Made by a program: the position numbers and the translations under genes
Assembly (NCBI GenBank): GCA_938008665.1
Contig: CALLKA010000095.1
Coordinates: forward strand, 1 to 7,855
Length of the DNA stretch: 7,855 bases
From: an uncultured Bacteroidota bacterium
GTDB taxonomy: Bacteria > Bacteroidota > Bacteroidia > Chitinophagales > Chitinophagaceae
Direction: 5' to 3'
Shown here: piece after piece, positions 1-5,948 of the stretch
How positions within the stretch are numbered: the stretch's first letter is position 1
How the letters are laid out: each line of letters opens with the position of its first letter
Notes under the pieces: model-generated
What the model saw: only the letters and a program-made list of their open reading frames with translations
The model's database searches: none
Told to the model about the DNA's origin: nothing

Positions 1-1
1 C

Positions 2-163
2 AGTGGGAGAGGTACTTTGCAGGTTATTGACCTCGCTAATATCCATAGCTGCTCGTTTATTGCCACAGAAGATGTGGGCGCCGTTTACGCAGATGGCAGC
101 TTTGAAGTTTTTGGCCGAATGGATCATTCGGCCCTACGCGGTTGCAGCTTAATGGTGCTGTAA
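2..163 (+). CDS. 3' end of an unrecognised gene (53 codons)
   Basis: An open frame enters from the left edge and ends with TAA at 161-163. The peptide contains TLQVIDLANIHSCSF and ends GRMDHSALRGCSLMVL. Its alternation of short hydrophobic runs with Gly/Asp turns suggests a beta-rich C-terminal domain, but I do not recognise the family and assign no function. It is taken as real because the frame stays open from the edge, no plus-strand alternative is better, and it stops exactly where the convergent dapD gene stops (4 bases between them). G+C is about 51%, clearly higher than in the genes to the right. The gene's beginning lies outside the window. Confidence 0.6.
   Translation, partial: SGRGTLQVIDLANIHSCSFIATEDVGAVYADGSFEVFGRMDHSALRGCSLMVL
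113..133. other. Perfect 8-bp hairpin at the convergent gene ends
   Basis: GGCCGAAT (113-120) and ATTCGGCC (126-133) are perfect inverted repeats around the 5-base loop GGATC. The hairpin lies inside the end of the left-hand gene, 28 bases before its stop, and 35-55 bases beyond the dapD stop on the other strand. Neither strand has a T-run after the stem (the minus strand continues with A's), so it is not a classical intrinsic terminator. It could still pause or protect the dapD transcript, or be a coincidence of codons. Confidence 0.35.
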
Positions 164-167
164 TTAC

Positions 168-980
168 TTACACACTTACATTAAAATCACGAAGTGCATC
201 GTTTAAACTTGTTTTTAAATCGGTACTTGCTTTACGCTGTCCAATAATTAAAGCACAGCTTACTTGGTAATCACCTGCTGGGAATGTTTTGCGATAGGAA
301 CCTGGTATTACTACGCTTCTTGCTGGAACACGGCCCTTATATTCAATTGGATTTGCACCGCTTACATCAATAATTTTAGTGCTTTGGGTTAATACTACAT
401 TCGCACCCAAAACCACTTCTTTTTCTAAATGAACCCCTTCAACTACAATACATCTACTGCCAATAAAGCAACCATCTTCAATAATTACTGGACTTGCTTG
501 TAAAGGTTCTAATACTCCGCCAATACCTACACCACCACTTAAATGTACGCCTTTACCAATTTGGGCACAACTTCCAACAGTTGCCCAAGTATCTACCATG
601 GTTCCTTCATCAACAAAAGCGCCAATGTTTACATAGCTTGGCATTAAAACAACATTTTTTGCCAAATAGGCACCATATCTTGCTACTGCATGTGGAACAG
701 CCCTTACACCTAAAGCGGCATAATTTGATTTAAGTAACATTTTATCATGAAATTCAAATGGGGCTAATTCCCAAGTTTGCATGGGTTGTATTGCGAAATA
801 CATCAGAATTGCTTGTTTTACCCATTCATTCACCACCCAAGTATCACCTTGGGGCTCCGCTACTCTTAAGCGGCCCTTATCCACTTCTTCAATCACTAAT
901 TTTATTGCATTACTATATGCTTCTTGTTTTAATAAACTACGATCATTCCAAACCTCATTAATGGTGTCTTTGATTTCCAT
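168..980 (-). CDS. dapD: 2,3,4,5-tetrahydropyridine-2,6-dicarboxylate N-succinyltransferase (DapD)
   Basis: This cytoplasmic enzyme transfers succinyl from succinyl-CoA to tetrahydrodipicolinate, giving N-succinyl-2-amino-6-ketopimelate in the succinylase branch of diaminopimelate and lysine synthesis. DAP also cross-links peptidoglycan. The 270-residue product is close to the 274 of E. coli DapD and similar along its length. Residues 1-100 form the N-terminal helical domain (GRLRVAE at 36-42). From about 105 the left-handed beta-helix of hexapeptide repeats begins, with near-invariant MPSYVNIGAFVDEGTMVDTW (113-132), GSCAQIGKGVHLSGGVGIGG (136-155) and EDGCFIGSRC (168-177). GRVPARSVVIPG (216-227) follows before the C-terminal strands. 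An in-frame ATG at 1016 would add 12 residues, but MEIKDTINEV fits the family start and a -7 promoter box lies between the two ATGs. The gene is divergent from tsaC and appears monocistronic within the window. Confidence 0.97.
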   Translation of the reverse strand: MEIKDTINEVWNDRSLLKQEAYSNAIKLVIEEVDKGRLRVAEPQGDTWVVNEWVKQAILMYFAIQPMQTWELAPFEFHDKMLLKSNYAALGVRAVPHAVARYGAYLAKNVVLMPSYVNIGAFVDEGTMVDTWATVGSCAQIGKGVHLSGGVGIGGVLEPLQASPVIIEDGCFIGSRCIVVEGVHLEKEVVLGANVVLTQSTKIIDVSGANPIEYKGRVPARSVVIPGSYRKTFPAGDYQVSCALIIGQRKASTDLKTSLNDALRDFNVSV

Positions 981-996
981 GATTTTCAAATTTTGA

Positions 997-1004
997 CAAA
1001 AATA
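997..1004 (-). promoter_or_regulatory. dapD -7 promoter box
   Basis: Read on the minus strand, 1004 to 997 is TATTTTTG, an exact match to the Bacteroidota -7 consensus TAnnTTTG. It ends 16 bases before the dapD ATG at 980, so the expected transcript start (about 4-7 bases further on) leaves a leader of roughly 10 bases. No clear TTG -33 element lies 17-23 bases upstream, so the call rests on the -7 box and its position. Confidence 0.5.
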
Positions 1005-1029
1005 CATGCTAGTCATCTATTTTAATAAG

Positions 1030-1058
1030 TTTGTTTTACACATTAAAGTATAACTTTT
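1030..1058 (+). promoter_or_regulatory. Candidate promoter for tsaC and the downstream glycosyltransferase
   Basis: TTTG at 1030-1033 is followed after 17 bases by TAACTTTT (1051-1058), which matches TAnnTTTG at all fixed positions but the last. Spacing falls in the 17-23 base range described for Bacteroidota sigma factor promoters. The predicted leader before the ATG at 1086 is about 20-25 bases. It lies in the 105-base divergent region shared with dapD. The imperfect box keeps confidence moderate. Confidence 0.4.
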
Positions 1059-1085
1059 TATTATTGAGATTGTCTAAATTGCAGC

Positions 1086-1658
1086 ATGTTTCAAAACCAT
1101 GCTGATATTAAAGCTTGCTTGTCCATCCTTGAAAATGGGGGCATACTATTATATCCAACGGATACGGTTTGGGGGATTGGTTGCGATGCCACAAATGAAG
1201 CAGCAGTAAGTAAAATTTTCACCTTAAAAAATCGGATTGAAAGTAAGGCAATGATTGTTTTATTGGAAGATGAAACGGAACTTTTGAATTATGTGGAAGA
1301 TCATTCATTTCAAATTTTTGATTATATAAAAGGCATTCACAAACCAACGACCGTGATTTATCCTAGGGCGAAAAATTTAGCAACCAATTTAATAGGGGAA
1401 GATGGTTCTGTAGCGATTCGTATCTGCAAGGATCCCTTTTGTAAAACTTTAATTAAACAATTTGGGAAACCCATTGTAAGTACATCCGCTAATATTTCTG
1501 GTTATCCAACACCGATGTGTTTCAATGATATTTCGTTTGAGATAATCGAAGGGGTAGATTATGTAGTCAAATACAAGCAAGATGACAACGAAATTAAACA
1601 ACCCTCTGCGATTGTAAAATGGGATACCGAAGGTAATCTTGTTATTATTCGTGCATAG
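1086..1658 (+). CDS. tsaC: L-threonylcarbamoyladenylate synthase (TsaC/YrdC type)
   Basis: This cytoplasmic enzyme makes threonylcarbamoyl-AMP from threonine, bicarbonate and ATP. The TsaD complex then transfers the group to A37 of ANN-decoding tRNAs to form t6A. The 190-residue protein is a single YrdC/Sua5 domain of the same length as E. coli TsaC, without the C-terminal Sua5 domain of longer homologues. Visible signatures are GGILLYPTDTVWGIGCDA (18-35), the KxR element K48-N-R50 (FTLKNR), SVAIRICKD (108-116) and the nucleotide-binding STSANISGYP (132-141). The C-terminus keeps the family pattern QPSAIVKW (172-179). The ATG at 1086 places the first helix and the GGI strand at the usual distance. 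The glycosyltransferase follows after 39 bases without an obvious terminator, so the two may be co-transcribed. Confidence 0.94.
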   Translation: MFQNHADIKACLSILENGGILLYPTDTVWGIGCDATNEAAVSKIFTLKNRIESKAMIVLLEDETELLNYVEDHSFQIFDYIKGIHKPTTVIYPRAKNLATNLIGEDGSVAIRICKDPFCKTLIKQFGKPIVSTSANISGYPTPMCFNDISFEIIEGVDYVVKYKQDDNEIKQPSAIVKWDTEGNLVIIRA

Positions 1659-1697
1659 TTGTATGCTAGAATAGGATTATTTAATTAAATTCACTTC

Positions 1698-2702
1698 ATG
1701 AAAAAAATATTGGTGATTCAAACTGCTTTTATTGGTGATGTTGTATTAGCAACAGCATTGATAGAAAACTTGCATCAACAATTACCGGAAGTAAGGATTG
1801 ACATTTTGGTTAGAAAAGGCAATGAATCCTTATTTGAATCCCACCCCTTTTTAAATCAAGTACTTGTTTGGGATAAAAAAAATAACAAATACCAAAACTG
1901 GGTGGGGCTTCTTTTTAAAATTAGATCCATGCAATACGATGTGGTTTTGAACGCACAAAGATTCGCAGCCACTGGGGCGTGGACAGCATTTTCAAAAGCA
2001 AAAATTAAAATAGGCTTTGATAAAAATCCATTTTCCTTTTTATTTACAAATACGGTGGTGCATCAGTTTTCGGAAAAGGGGCAACATGAAATTGATCGAA
2101 ATCATCAGTTATTAAGTTGCTTGTTTGAAACGAAAGTGGCTATGCCTAAATTATATCCAACTGCTTCAGATGAATTAGCGGTCATTAATTACCAACAAAC
2201 ACCCTATTTATGTATTGCGCCTGCATCTGTTTGGTTTACAAAACAATTTTCATCAGAAAAATGGGTTGACTTGATCAATCAAATTCCGTTTGAGGGACCT
2301 ATATATTTAATCGGTGGACCAGGTGATAAATTATTGTGCGACCAGATCTTACAAAAAATAAATCGTAAGTCTGTAGTGAATTTAGCAGGCCGATTAAGTT
2401 TTTTAGCTTCTGCAGCTTTGCAAAAAAAAGCGGTACTCAATTATGTGAACGATTCTGCACCCATGCATTTTGCATCTGCCGTGAACGCGTCTGTAGTAGC
2501 AGTTTATTGTTCTACTTTACCCAATTTTGGGTTTGGACCTTTGTCTGATCATTCATTCATTGTTCAAACCAATGAGGCACTATCTTGCCGTCCTTGTGGT
2601 ATACATGGTAAAAAGCAATGCCCCTTAAAACATTTTGATTGCGCCAAAACGATAAAAATGGACCAATTAATAGCTCCATTGTTACAAGTGGAACAACATT
2701 AG
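1698..2702 (+). CDS. Glycosyltransferase family 9 protein (LPS heptosyltransferase-like)
   Basis: This GT9 enzyme probably transfers an ADP-activated heptose (or related sugar) to the LPS core on the cytoplasmic face of the inner membrane. Its 334 residues match WaaC/WaaF-type lengths. The N-terminal Rossmann half opens with MKKILVIQTAFIGDVVLATA, where D14 sits in the position of the family's catalytic Asp. The second half has CIAPASVWFTKQF (172-184), with K182 at the conserved sugar-phosphate-contacting position, then YLIGGPGD (203-210) and NDSAPMHFASA (251-261), the nucleotide-sugar binding motif. The C-terminus carries four cysteines in CRPCG...QCP...DC (297-315), a pattern I associate with many GT9 proteins. 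No signal peptide or membrane span is seen. It follows tsaC by 39 bases and precedes cca by 13. The acceptor and exact sugar cannot be read from sequence, so no symbol is given. Confidence 0.9.
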   Translation: MKKILVIQTAFIGDVVLATALIENLHQQLPEVRIDILVRKGNESLFESHPFLNQVLVWDKKNNKYQNWVGLLFKIRSMQYDVVLNAQRFAATGAWTAFSKAKIKIGFDKNPFSFLFTNTVVHQFSEKGQHEIDRNHQLLSCLFETKVAMPKLYPTASDELAVINYQQTPYLCIAPASVWFTKQFSSEKWVDLINQIPFEGPIYLIGGPGDKLLCDQILQKINRKSVVNLAGRLSFLASAALQKKAVLNYVNDSAPMHFASAVNASVVAVYCSTLPNFGFGPLSDHSFIVQTNEALSCRPCGIHGKKQCPLKHFDCAKTIKMDQLIAPLLQVEQH

Positions 2703-2710
2703 TACTTTTG
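2679..2710 (+). promoter_or_regulatory. Candidate cca promoter inside the end of the glycosyltransferase gene
   Basis: TTG (2679-2681), a 21-base spacer and TACTTTTG (2703-2710) give an exact -7 consensus TAnnTTTG with legal spacing. The -7 box starts immediately after the upstream TAG stop (2700-2702) and ends 5 bases before the cca ATG (2716). Transcription would therefore start at or next to the A of the ATG, predicting a leaderless or almost leaderless mRNA. Read-through from the glycosyltransferase is also possible, as no terminator separates the genes. Confidence 0.5.
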
Positions 2711-2715
2711 CATCC

Positions 2716-4134
2716 ATGGCCATCCATTTTACAGATAAAGAAATAGCCCTTTTTAAGGTGGTTGCTAAAGCAGCAGCAACACTCAATACGCAAGCGTTTG
2801 CAGTGGGAGGATTTGTGCGTGATAAAATTTTGGATCGCCCCACCAAGGATATTGATATTGTTTGTTTGGGCGATGGCATGCAATTGGCCAATGAAGTAGC
2901 AAAACAATTTAATCCAAAGCCGCCTGTTGCACTTTTTAAAACTTTTGGTACCGCACAAATTAAGTTTTCAGATGTGGAAGTTGAATTTGTAGGAGCACGT
3001 AAGGAAAGTTATTCCAGGGATAGTCGTAAGCCAAGTGTTACCGTGGGTACAATTGAAGATGATCAAAATAGGAGAGATTTTACGATCAATGCATTAGCTA
3101 TTGACATCAGTGATGAAAATTTTGGCAACTTAGTGGACCCATTTGAGGGCATGTTACATATTGCACAAAAAATTATAAAAACGCCTTTAGCACCAGAACA
3201 AACTTTTGATGATGATCCGCTTCGCATGATGCGCGCGATTCGATTTGCTACGCAATTAAATTTTATAATCACGGAGGAAACATTTGCCGCAATTAAAAAA
3301 ATGGCAGATCGTATCACGATAGTTTCGCAAGAAAGAATTACGGATGAGCTACAAAAAATTATGAACACACCAGTGCCATCCAAGGGTTGGTACTTATTAA
3401 AAGAAGCAGGGTTATTACAATTTATTTTTCCGCAATTTTTGCAATTGGAAGGCGCCGAAACATTGGATGGGATTGGGCATAAAGATAATTTTTCTCATAC
3501 CCTACAAGTGTTAGATAATGTAGCGGCCAATTCAAATGACATCTGGTTAAGATGGGCAGCTGTATTGCATGATATCGCAAAACCAAGAACAAAAAAATTT
3601 GAGAAAGGCTTTGGGTGGACTTTTCATGGTCATGAAGTGGTGGGAGCGCGGATGGTACCAAAAATTTTCACGCAACTAAAATTACCACTCAATGAACATA
3701 TGAAAATGGTTCAGAAATTAGTGGCTTTACATTTGCGTCCCATTTCATTAACAAAAGATAATGTAACAGATAGTGCAATAAGACGATTGTTATTTGATGC
3801 CGGAGATGATATTGATAATTTGATGGTTTTATGTTCAGCGGATATAACCAGTAAGAATCAAGTAAAAGTGAGGCGCTATTTACAAGGGTTCGAATTTGTA
3901 AAACAAAGATTGGTGGCTGTGGAGGAAAAAGACAAAGTGCGAAATTGGCAGCCCCCCATCTCAGGAGAACTTATTATGGAATTATTCAACATTGCCCCTT
4001 CCCGTGAAGTGGGTGTAATTAAGGATGCCATTAGGGAAGCAATATTGGATGGACTCATCTCCAATGACTATGAAGCAGCCTATGCTTTCATGCTAGAACA
4101 AGCAGCTAAAATCGGCTTGAAACCGGGTAAATAA
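2716..4134 (+). CDS. cca: CCA tRNA nucleotidyltransferase with HD domain
   Basis: This class II nucleotidyltransferase adds or repairs the 3'-CCA end of tRNAs using CTP and ATP. The 472-residue protein starts with the polymerase head: AVGGFVRD (29-36), the metal-binding DID (45-47), RRDFTINALAI (119-129) and DPLRMMRAIRFA (167-178). QERITDEL (205-212) is the region that selects the incoming base in this family. Residues about 258-376 form an HD domain, with NFSHTLQ (H261), LHDIAKP (H285-D286), HGHE (304-307) and CSADIT (D376). This domain is associated with phosphohydrolase activity in homologues such as E. coli Cca. The ATG at 2716 fits the family N-terminus. Bacterial poly(A) polymerases are close relatives, but the HD domain and the intact head motifs favour CCA addition. 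The next gene begins 75 bases downstream. Confidence 0.93.
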   Translation: MAIHFTDKEIALFKVVAKAAATLNTQAFAVGGFVRDKILDRPTKDIDIVCLGDGMQLANEVAKQFNPKPPVALFKTFGTAQIKFSDVEVEFVGARKESYSRDSRKPSVTVGTIEDDQNRRDFTINALAIDISDENFGNLVDPFEGMLHIAQKIIKTPLAPEQTFDDDPLRMMRAIRFATQLNFIITEETFAAIKKMADRITIVSQERITDELQKIMNTPVPSKGWYLLKEAGLLQFIFPQFLQLEGAETLDGIGHKDNFSHTLQVLDNVAANSNDIWLRWAAVLHDIAKPRTKKFEKGFGWTFHGHEVVGARMVPKIFTQLKLPLNEHMKMVQKLVALHLRPISLTKDNVTDSAIRRLLFDAGDDIDNLMVLCSADITSKNQVKVRRYLQGFEFVKQRLVAVEEKDKVRNWQPPISGELIMELFNIAPSREVGVIKDAIREAILDGLISNDYEAAYAFMLEQAAKIGLKPGK

Positions 4135-4184
4135 TTAAATGATTTAGTTGTCTAAAATCAATTAAATCAAGCTAATAAATAGTA

Positions 4185-4201
4185 TTTTAGCAGTTCTAAA
4201 A
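4185..4201 (+). other. Small AT-rich hairpin just before the 4210 gene
   Basis: TTTTAG (4185-4190) and CTAAAA (4196-4201) are perfect 6-bp arms around the loop CAGTT, ending 8 bases before the ATG at 4210. A possible weak promoter box, TATTTTAG (4183-4190, one mismatch to TAnnTTTG), overlaps the left arm without a suitable TTG upstream. Either reading is weak: the stem is short with one G-C pair, and there is no T-run for a terminator. Confidence 0.25.
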
Positions 4202-4209
4202 AAAGTGAT

Positions 4210-4830
4210 ATGGCATTTTTGAAATTTAGGGTTTATTGGGAGGAGGATGATGCAATATATCGAGATGTCGTGGTGAAACATACCCAAAATTTTACTGAAT
4301 TAAATAATATCATTTTAAAAGCATTTGAGTTTGATCAAAAACATGATGCTACTTTTTTTAGAAGCAATGATATTTGGAAAAGAGGGCGTGAAATTAGTAA
4401 AGCGGTCTATGAAAAAGAATATGTCGCTCCGCCTTTATTAATGGAGGAAACAACCATTGGTTCGGAAATTATTGATACCAACCAGCATTTTATATATTTA
4501 TACGATTTTGTCAAGTCTTGGACATTTTTAATTGAATTGATCCAAGTGATTAAAAATGCAGACGCGGATATGACTTTGGAATATCCTATAGTTTCTAGAA
4601 TTGAAGGCGTTGGGCCTATGCAATATGGTACAAAGGGATTATTAGGTAAAACCTTTGCAGATATTGAAGAAAAATATGATTTATCTGAAGCCAAGGATGG
4701 ATTTGGAGAGGAAGGAGAAGAAGGAGATCATGATAAAGAAGAGGATGATGATAAAGAGGACGATGATAGTGCAGAAGATTCCGATAGCAATGCAGAAGGG
4801 GGTGAATTTTTTGAAGGAGAAGCATTTTAG
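4210..4830 (+). CDS. pRiA4b ORF-3 / IS1096 TnpR-like protein with acidic C-terminal tail
   Basis: This protein of unknown function has 206 residues. The N-terminal part resembles the pRiA4b ORF-3 family (PRiA4_ORF3, also labelled IS1096 passenger TnpR), from my recollection of that family's pattern: FKFRVYWEED-type opening (here FLKFRVYWEEDDAIYRDVVV, 3-22), a helix with FTELNNIILKAFEFDQKH (28-45), then a strand-rich stretch including FIYLYDFVKSWTFLIEL (94-110). Residues 134-158 (GVGPMQYGTKGLLG...EEKYDL) look like a conserved closing segment. From about 166 the chain becomes a low-complexity acidic tail with over 20 Asp/Glu residues, partly built from a tandem 18-base repeat. No signal peptide, membrane span or catalytic motif is seen, so it is probably cytoplasmic. 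Despite the family name, no transposase, recombinase motif or terminal repeats are present. It sits between cca and miaA, hinting at a tRNA or translation link, which is inference. Confidence 0.85.
   Translation: MAFLKFRVYWEEDDAIYRDVVVKHTQNFTELNNIILKAFEFDQKHDATFFRSNDIWKRGREISKAVYEKEYVAPPLLMEETTIGSEIIDTNQHFIYLYDFVKSWTFLIELIQVIKNADADMTLEYPIVSRIEGVGPMQYGTKGLLGKTFADIEEKYDLSEAKDGFGEEGEEGDHDKEEDDDKEDDDSAEDSDSNAEGGEFFEGEAF
4732..4767 (+). repeat. Two tandem 18-base units coding the acidic tail
   Basis: GATAAAGAAGAGGATGAT (4732-4749) is followed directly by GATAAAGAGGACGATGAT (4750-4767), identical at 16 of 18 bases. In frame they encode DKEEDD and DKEDDD. One mismatch is synonymous (GAA/GAG) and the other changes Glu to Asp. 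The length is a multiple of three, so gain or loss of a unit would change tail length without a frameshift. The surrounding 4704-4770 stretch is strongly purine-biased on the plus strand. Confidence 0.8.
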
Positions 4831-4907
4831 CAGATCCATTATTTATACATCATTCTTTCTATTCTATAGCATCTAATTTGTTTATTTCATTTTTCAAATA
4901 AAATTTC

Positions 4908-5795
4908 TTGTCTAATAATACCGTATATATCATTGTGGGTCCGACTGCAGTTGGGAAAACCAGTTTTGCAATTTCATTGGCGCAACATTTACAAACTGAA
5001 ATAATTTCTGCAGATGCAAGACAATGTTATGCGGAATTAAATATTGGCGTTGCACGGCCTAGTTTGGAGGAGTTGTCACAAGTGCCGCATCATTTTATCG
5101 CCAGCCATTCTGTGAATGATACGGTCAATGCCCAAGTATTTGAAAATGATGCATTAGCAAAAGCGGACGAATTATTTAAAACACATCATTCGGTGGTCAT
5201 GGTGGGTGGAACTGGCTTGTACATCAAAGCTTTTTGTGAAGGTTTAGATTTGATACCTGCCATTGATCCAGCCATTAGGGAGAATATTATAAAGCAATAC
5301 GAAAAGCTAGGATTGCGATGGTTGCAAAAGGAAGTTTCCGTAAAGGATCCCATGTATTGGGCCAAAGGCGAGCAGCAAAATCCCCAAAGATTGATGCGTG
5401 CGTTGGAAGTCGTGCTTGGGACCGGCGCCTCAATTATTAGTTTTCAAAATAAAAATAAAGTTACGCGTCCTTTTAACATTGTTAAAGTAGGACTTGAATT
5501 ACCAAGGGTGCAATTGTATGAAAAAATTAATCAGCGTGTTTTGACGATGGTCGATAATGGTTTGGAGCAGGAGGTTCGCAATTTAGCGCCTCATTTTCAT
5601 TTGAATGCCTTACAGACAGTGGGTTATAGCGAATGGATGCCTTATTTTGAAGGTGAAATAATGAAGGAAAAAGTCATTGAAAATATCCAACAAAATACCA
5701 GACATTATGCTAAAAGGCAGATGACCTGGTTTAAAAAAGATCTCAATATTACATGGTATTCACCCAATGAAATAAACGCCGCTCAAATTATTTAG
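4908..5795 (+). CDS. miaA: tRNA dimethylallyltransferase (MiaA)
   Basis: This cytoplasmic enzyme transfers dimethylallyl from DMAPP to N6 of A37 in tRNAs reading UNN codons, giving i6A37. The 295-residue product is slightly short for a family of about 300-320. The P-loop GPTAVGKTS (11-19) is followed by SADARQCYAELNIGVARP (34-51), where D36 is at the catalytic Asp position, then MVGGTGLYIKA (98-108), NPQRLMRALEV (158-168), TVGYSEW (237-243) and TRHYAKRQMTWFK (264-276). The usual DSRQ and IGTAKP wording appears here as DARQ and IGVARP. The start is TTG at 4908: an in-frame TAA at 4899-4901 excludes longer forms, there is no ATG before the P-loop, and the in-frame GTG at 4935 would remove the first strand. 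It lies 77 bases after the acidic-tail gene, with no clear terminator between. Confidence 0.95.
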   Translation: MSNNTVYIIVGPTAVGKTSFAISLAQHLQTEIISADARQCYAELNIGVARPSLEELSQVPHHFIASHSVNDTVNAQVFENDALAKADELFKTHHSVVMVGGTGLYIKAFCEGLDLIPAIDPAIRENIIKQYEKLGLRWLQKEVSVKDPMYWAKGEQQNPQRLMRALEVVLGTGASIISFQNKNKVTRPFNIVKVGLELPRVQLYEKINQRVLTMVDNGLEQEVRNLAPHFHLNALQTVGYSEWMPYFEGEIMKEKVIENIQQNTRHYAKRQMTWFKKDLNITWYSPNEINAAQII

Positions 5796-5948
5796 TCGCC
5801 GATGGCATAAAACCTAATTCTTCATATTATAATAATAGCGTATTTTTAATAATGGATTCTACATCGATTTAATAAATTTCGAATGAAGAAGGCAAACAAA
5901 ATATAAAGCAATCAATAAATAAACAAATCAATCATCAAACATAAAATT
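5796..5948 (+). promoter_or_regulatory. AT-rich intergenic leader before the M16 peptidase pair
   Basis: This 153-base gap, the longest in the window, holds no convincing ORF, RNA gene or hairpin terminator. TAAATTTC (5873-5880) matches TAnnTTTG except for the last base, and TATTTTTA (5841-5848) is a similar near-match. Neither has a TTG at the usual spacing, so the promoter is uncertain. Bases 5890-5948 are very A-rich and poor in G, like the unstructured leaders Bacteroidota use in place of a Shine-Dalgarno sequence. Confidence 0.3.

Noticed and set aside
494..996. Several plus-strand frames of 67-79 codons opposite dapD
   Set aside because: They overlap each other and lie opposite strongly conserved DapD beta-helix repeats. 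Their peptides are low-complexity (Leu/His-rich).
2557..2958. 133-codon minus-strand open frame
   Set aside because: It lies opposite the glycosyltransferase end and the cca start, both of which show clear family motifs. The predicted peptide has no recognisable domain and is rich in Cys and His, as expected of an antisense shadow.
3063..3383. 106-codon minus-strand open frame
   Set aside because: It is fully antisense to the conserved nucleotidyltransferase head of cca, and its Ile/Ser/Cys-rich peptide looks like a shadow.
4141..4158. Possible cca terminator (GATTTAG / CTAAAATC pairing)
   Set aside because: The stem is short, AT-rich and bulged, and is not followed by a T-run.
4616..4876. 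Frames on both strands over the acidic tail (4616-4825 minus, 4655-4876 plus)
   Set aside because: They are caused by purine-rich repeats with few stops. The Leu/His-rich and Lys/Met-rich peptides are composition artefacts.
4135..4907. Possible mobile element, because the 4210 protein belongs to a family named after IS1096 TnpR
   Set aside because: There is no transposase or recombinase motif, no terminal inverted repeats or target duplication, and composition matches the neighbours. The family name reflects early examples and is not evidence of mobility.
5796..5860. Possible miaA terminator in the AT-rich gap
   Set aside because: Only small A-T self-complementary patches are present. There is no G-C-containing stem followed by T's.
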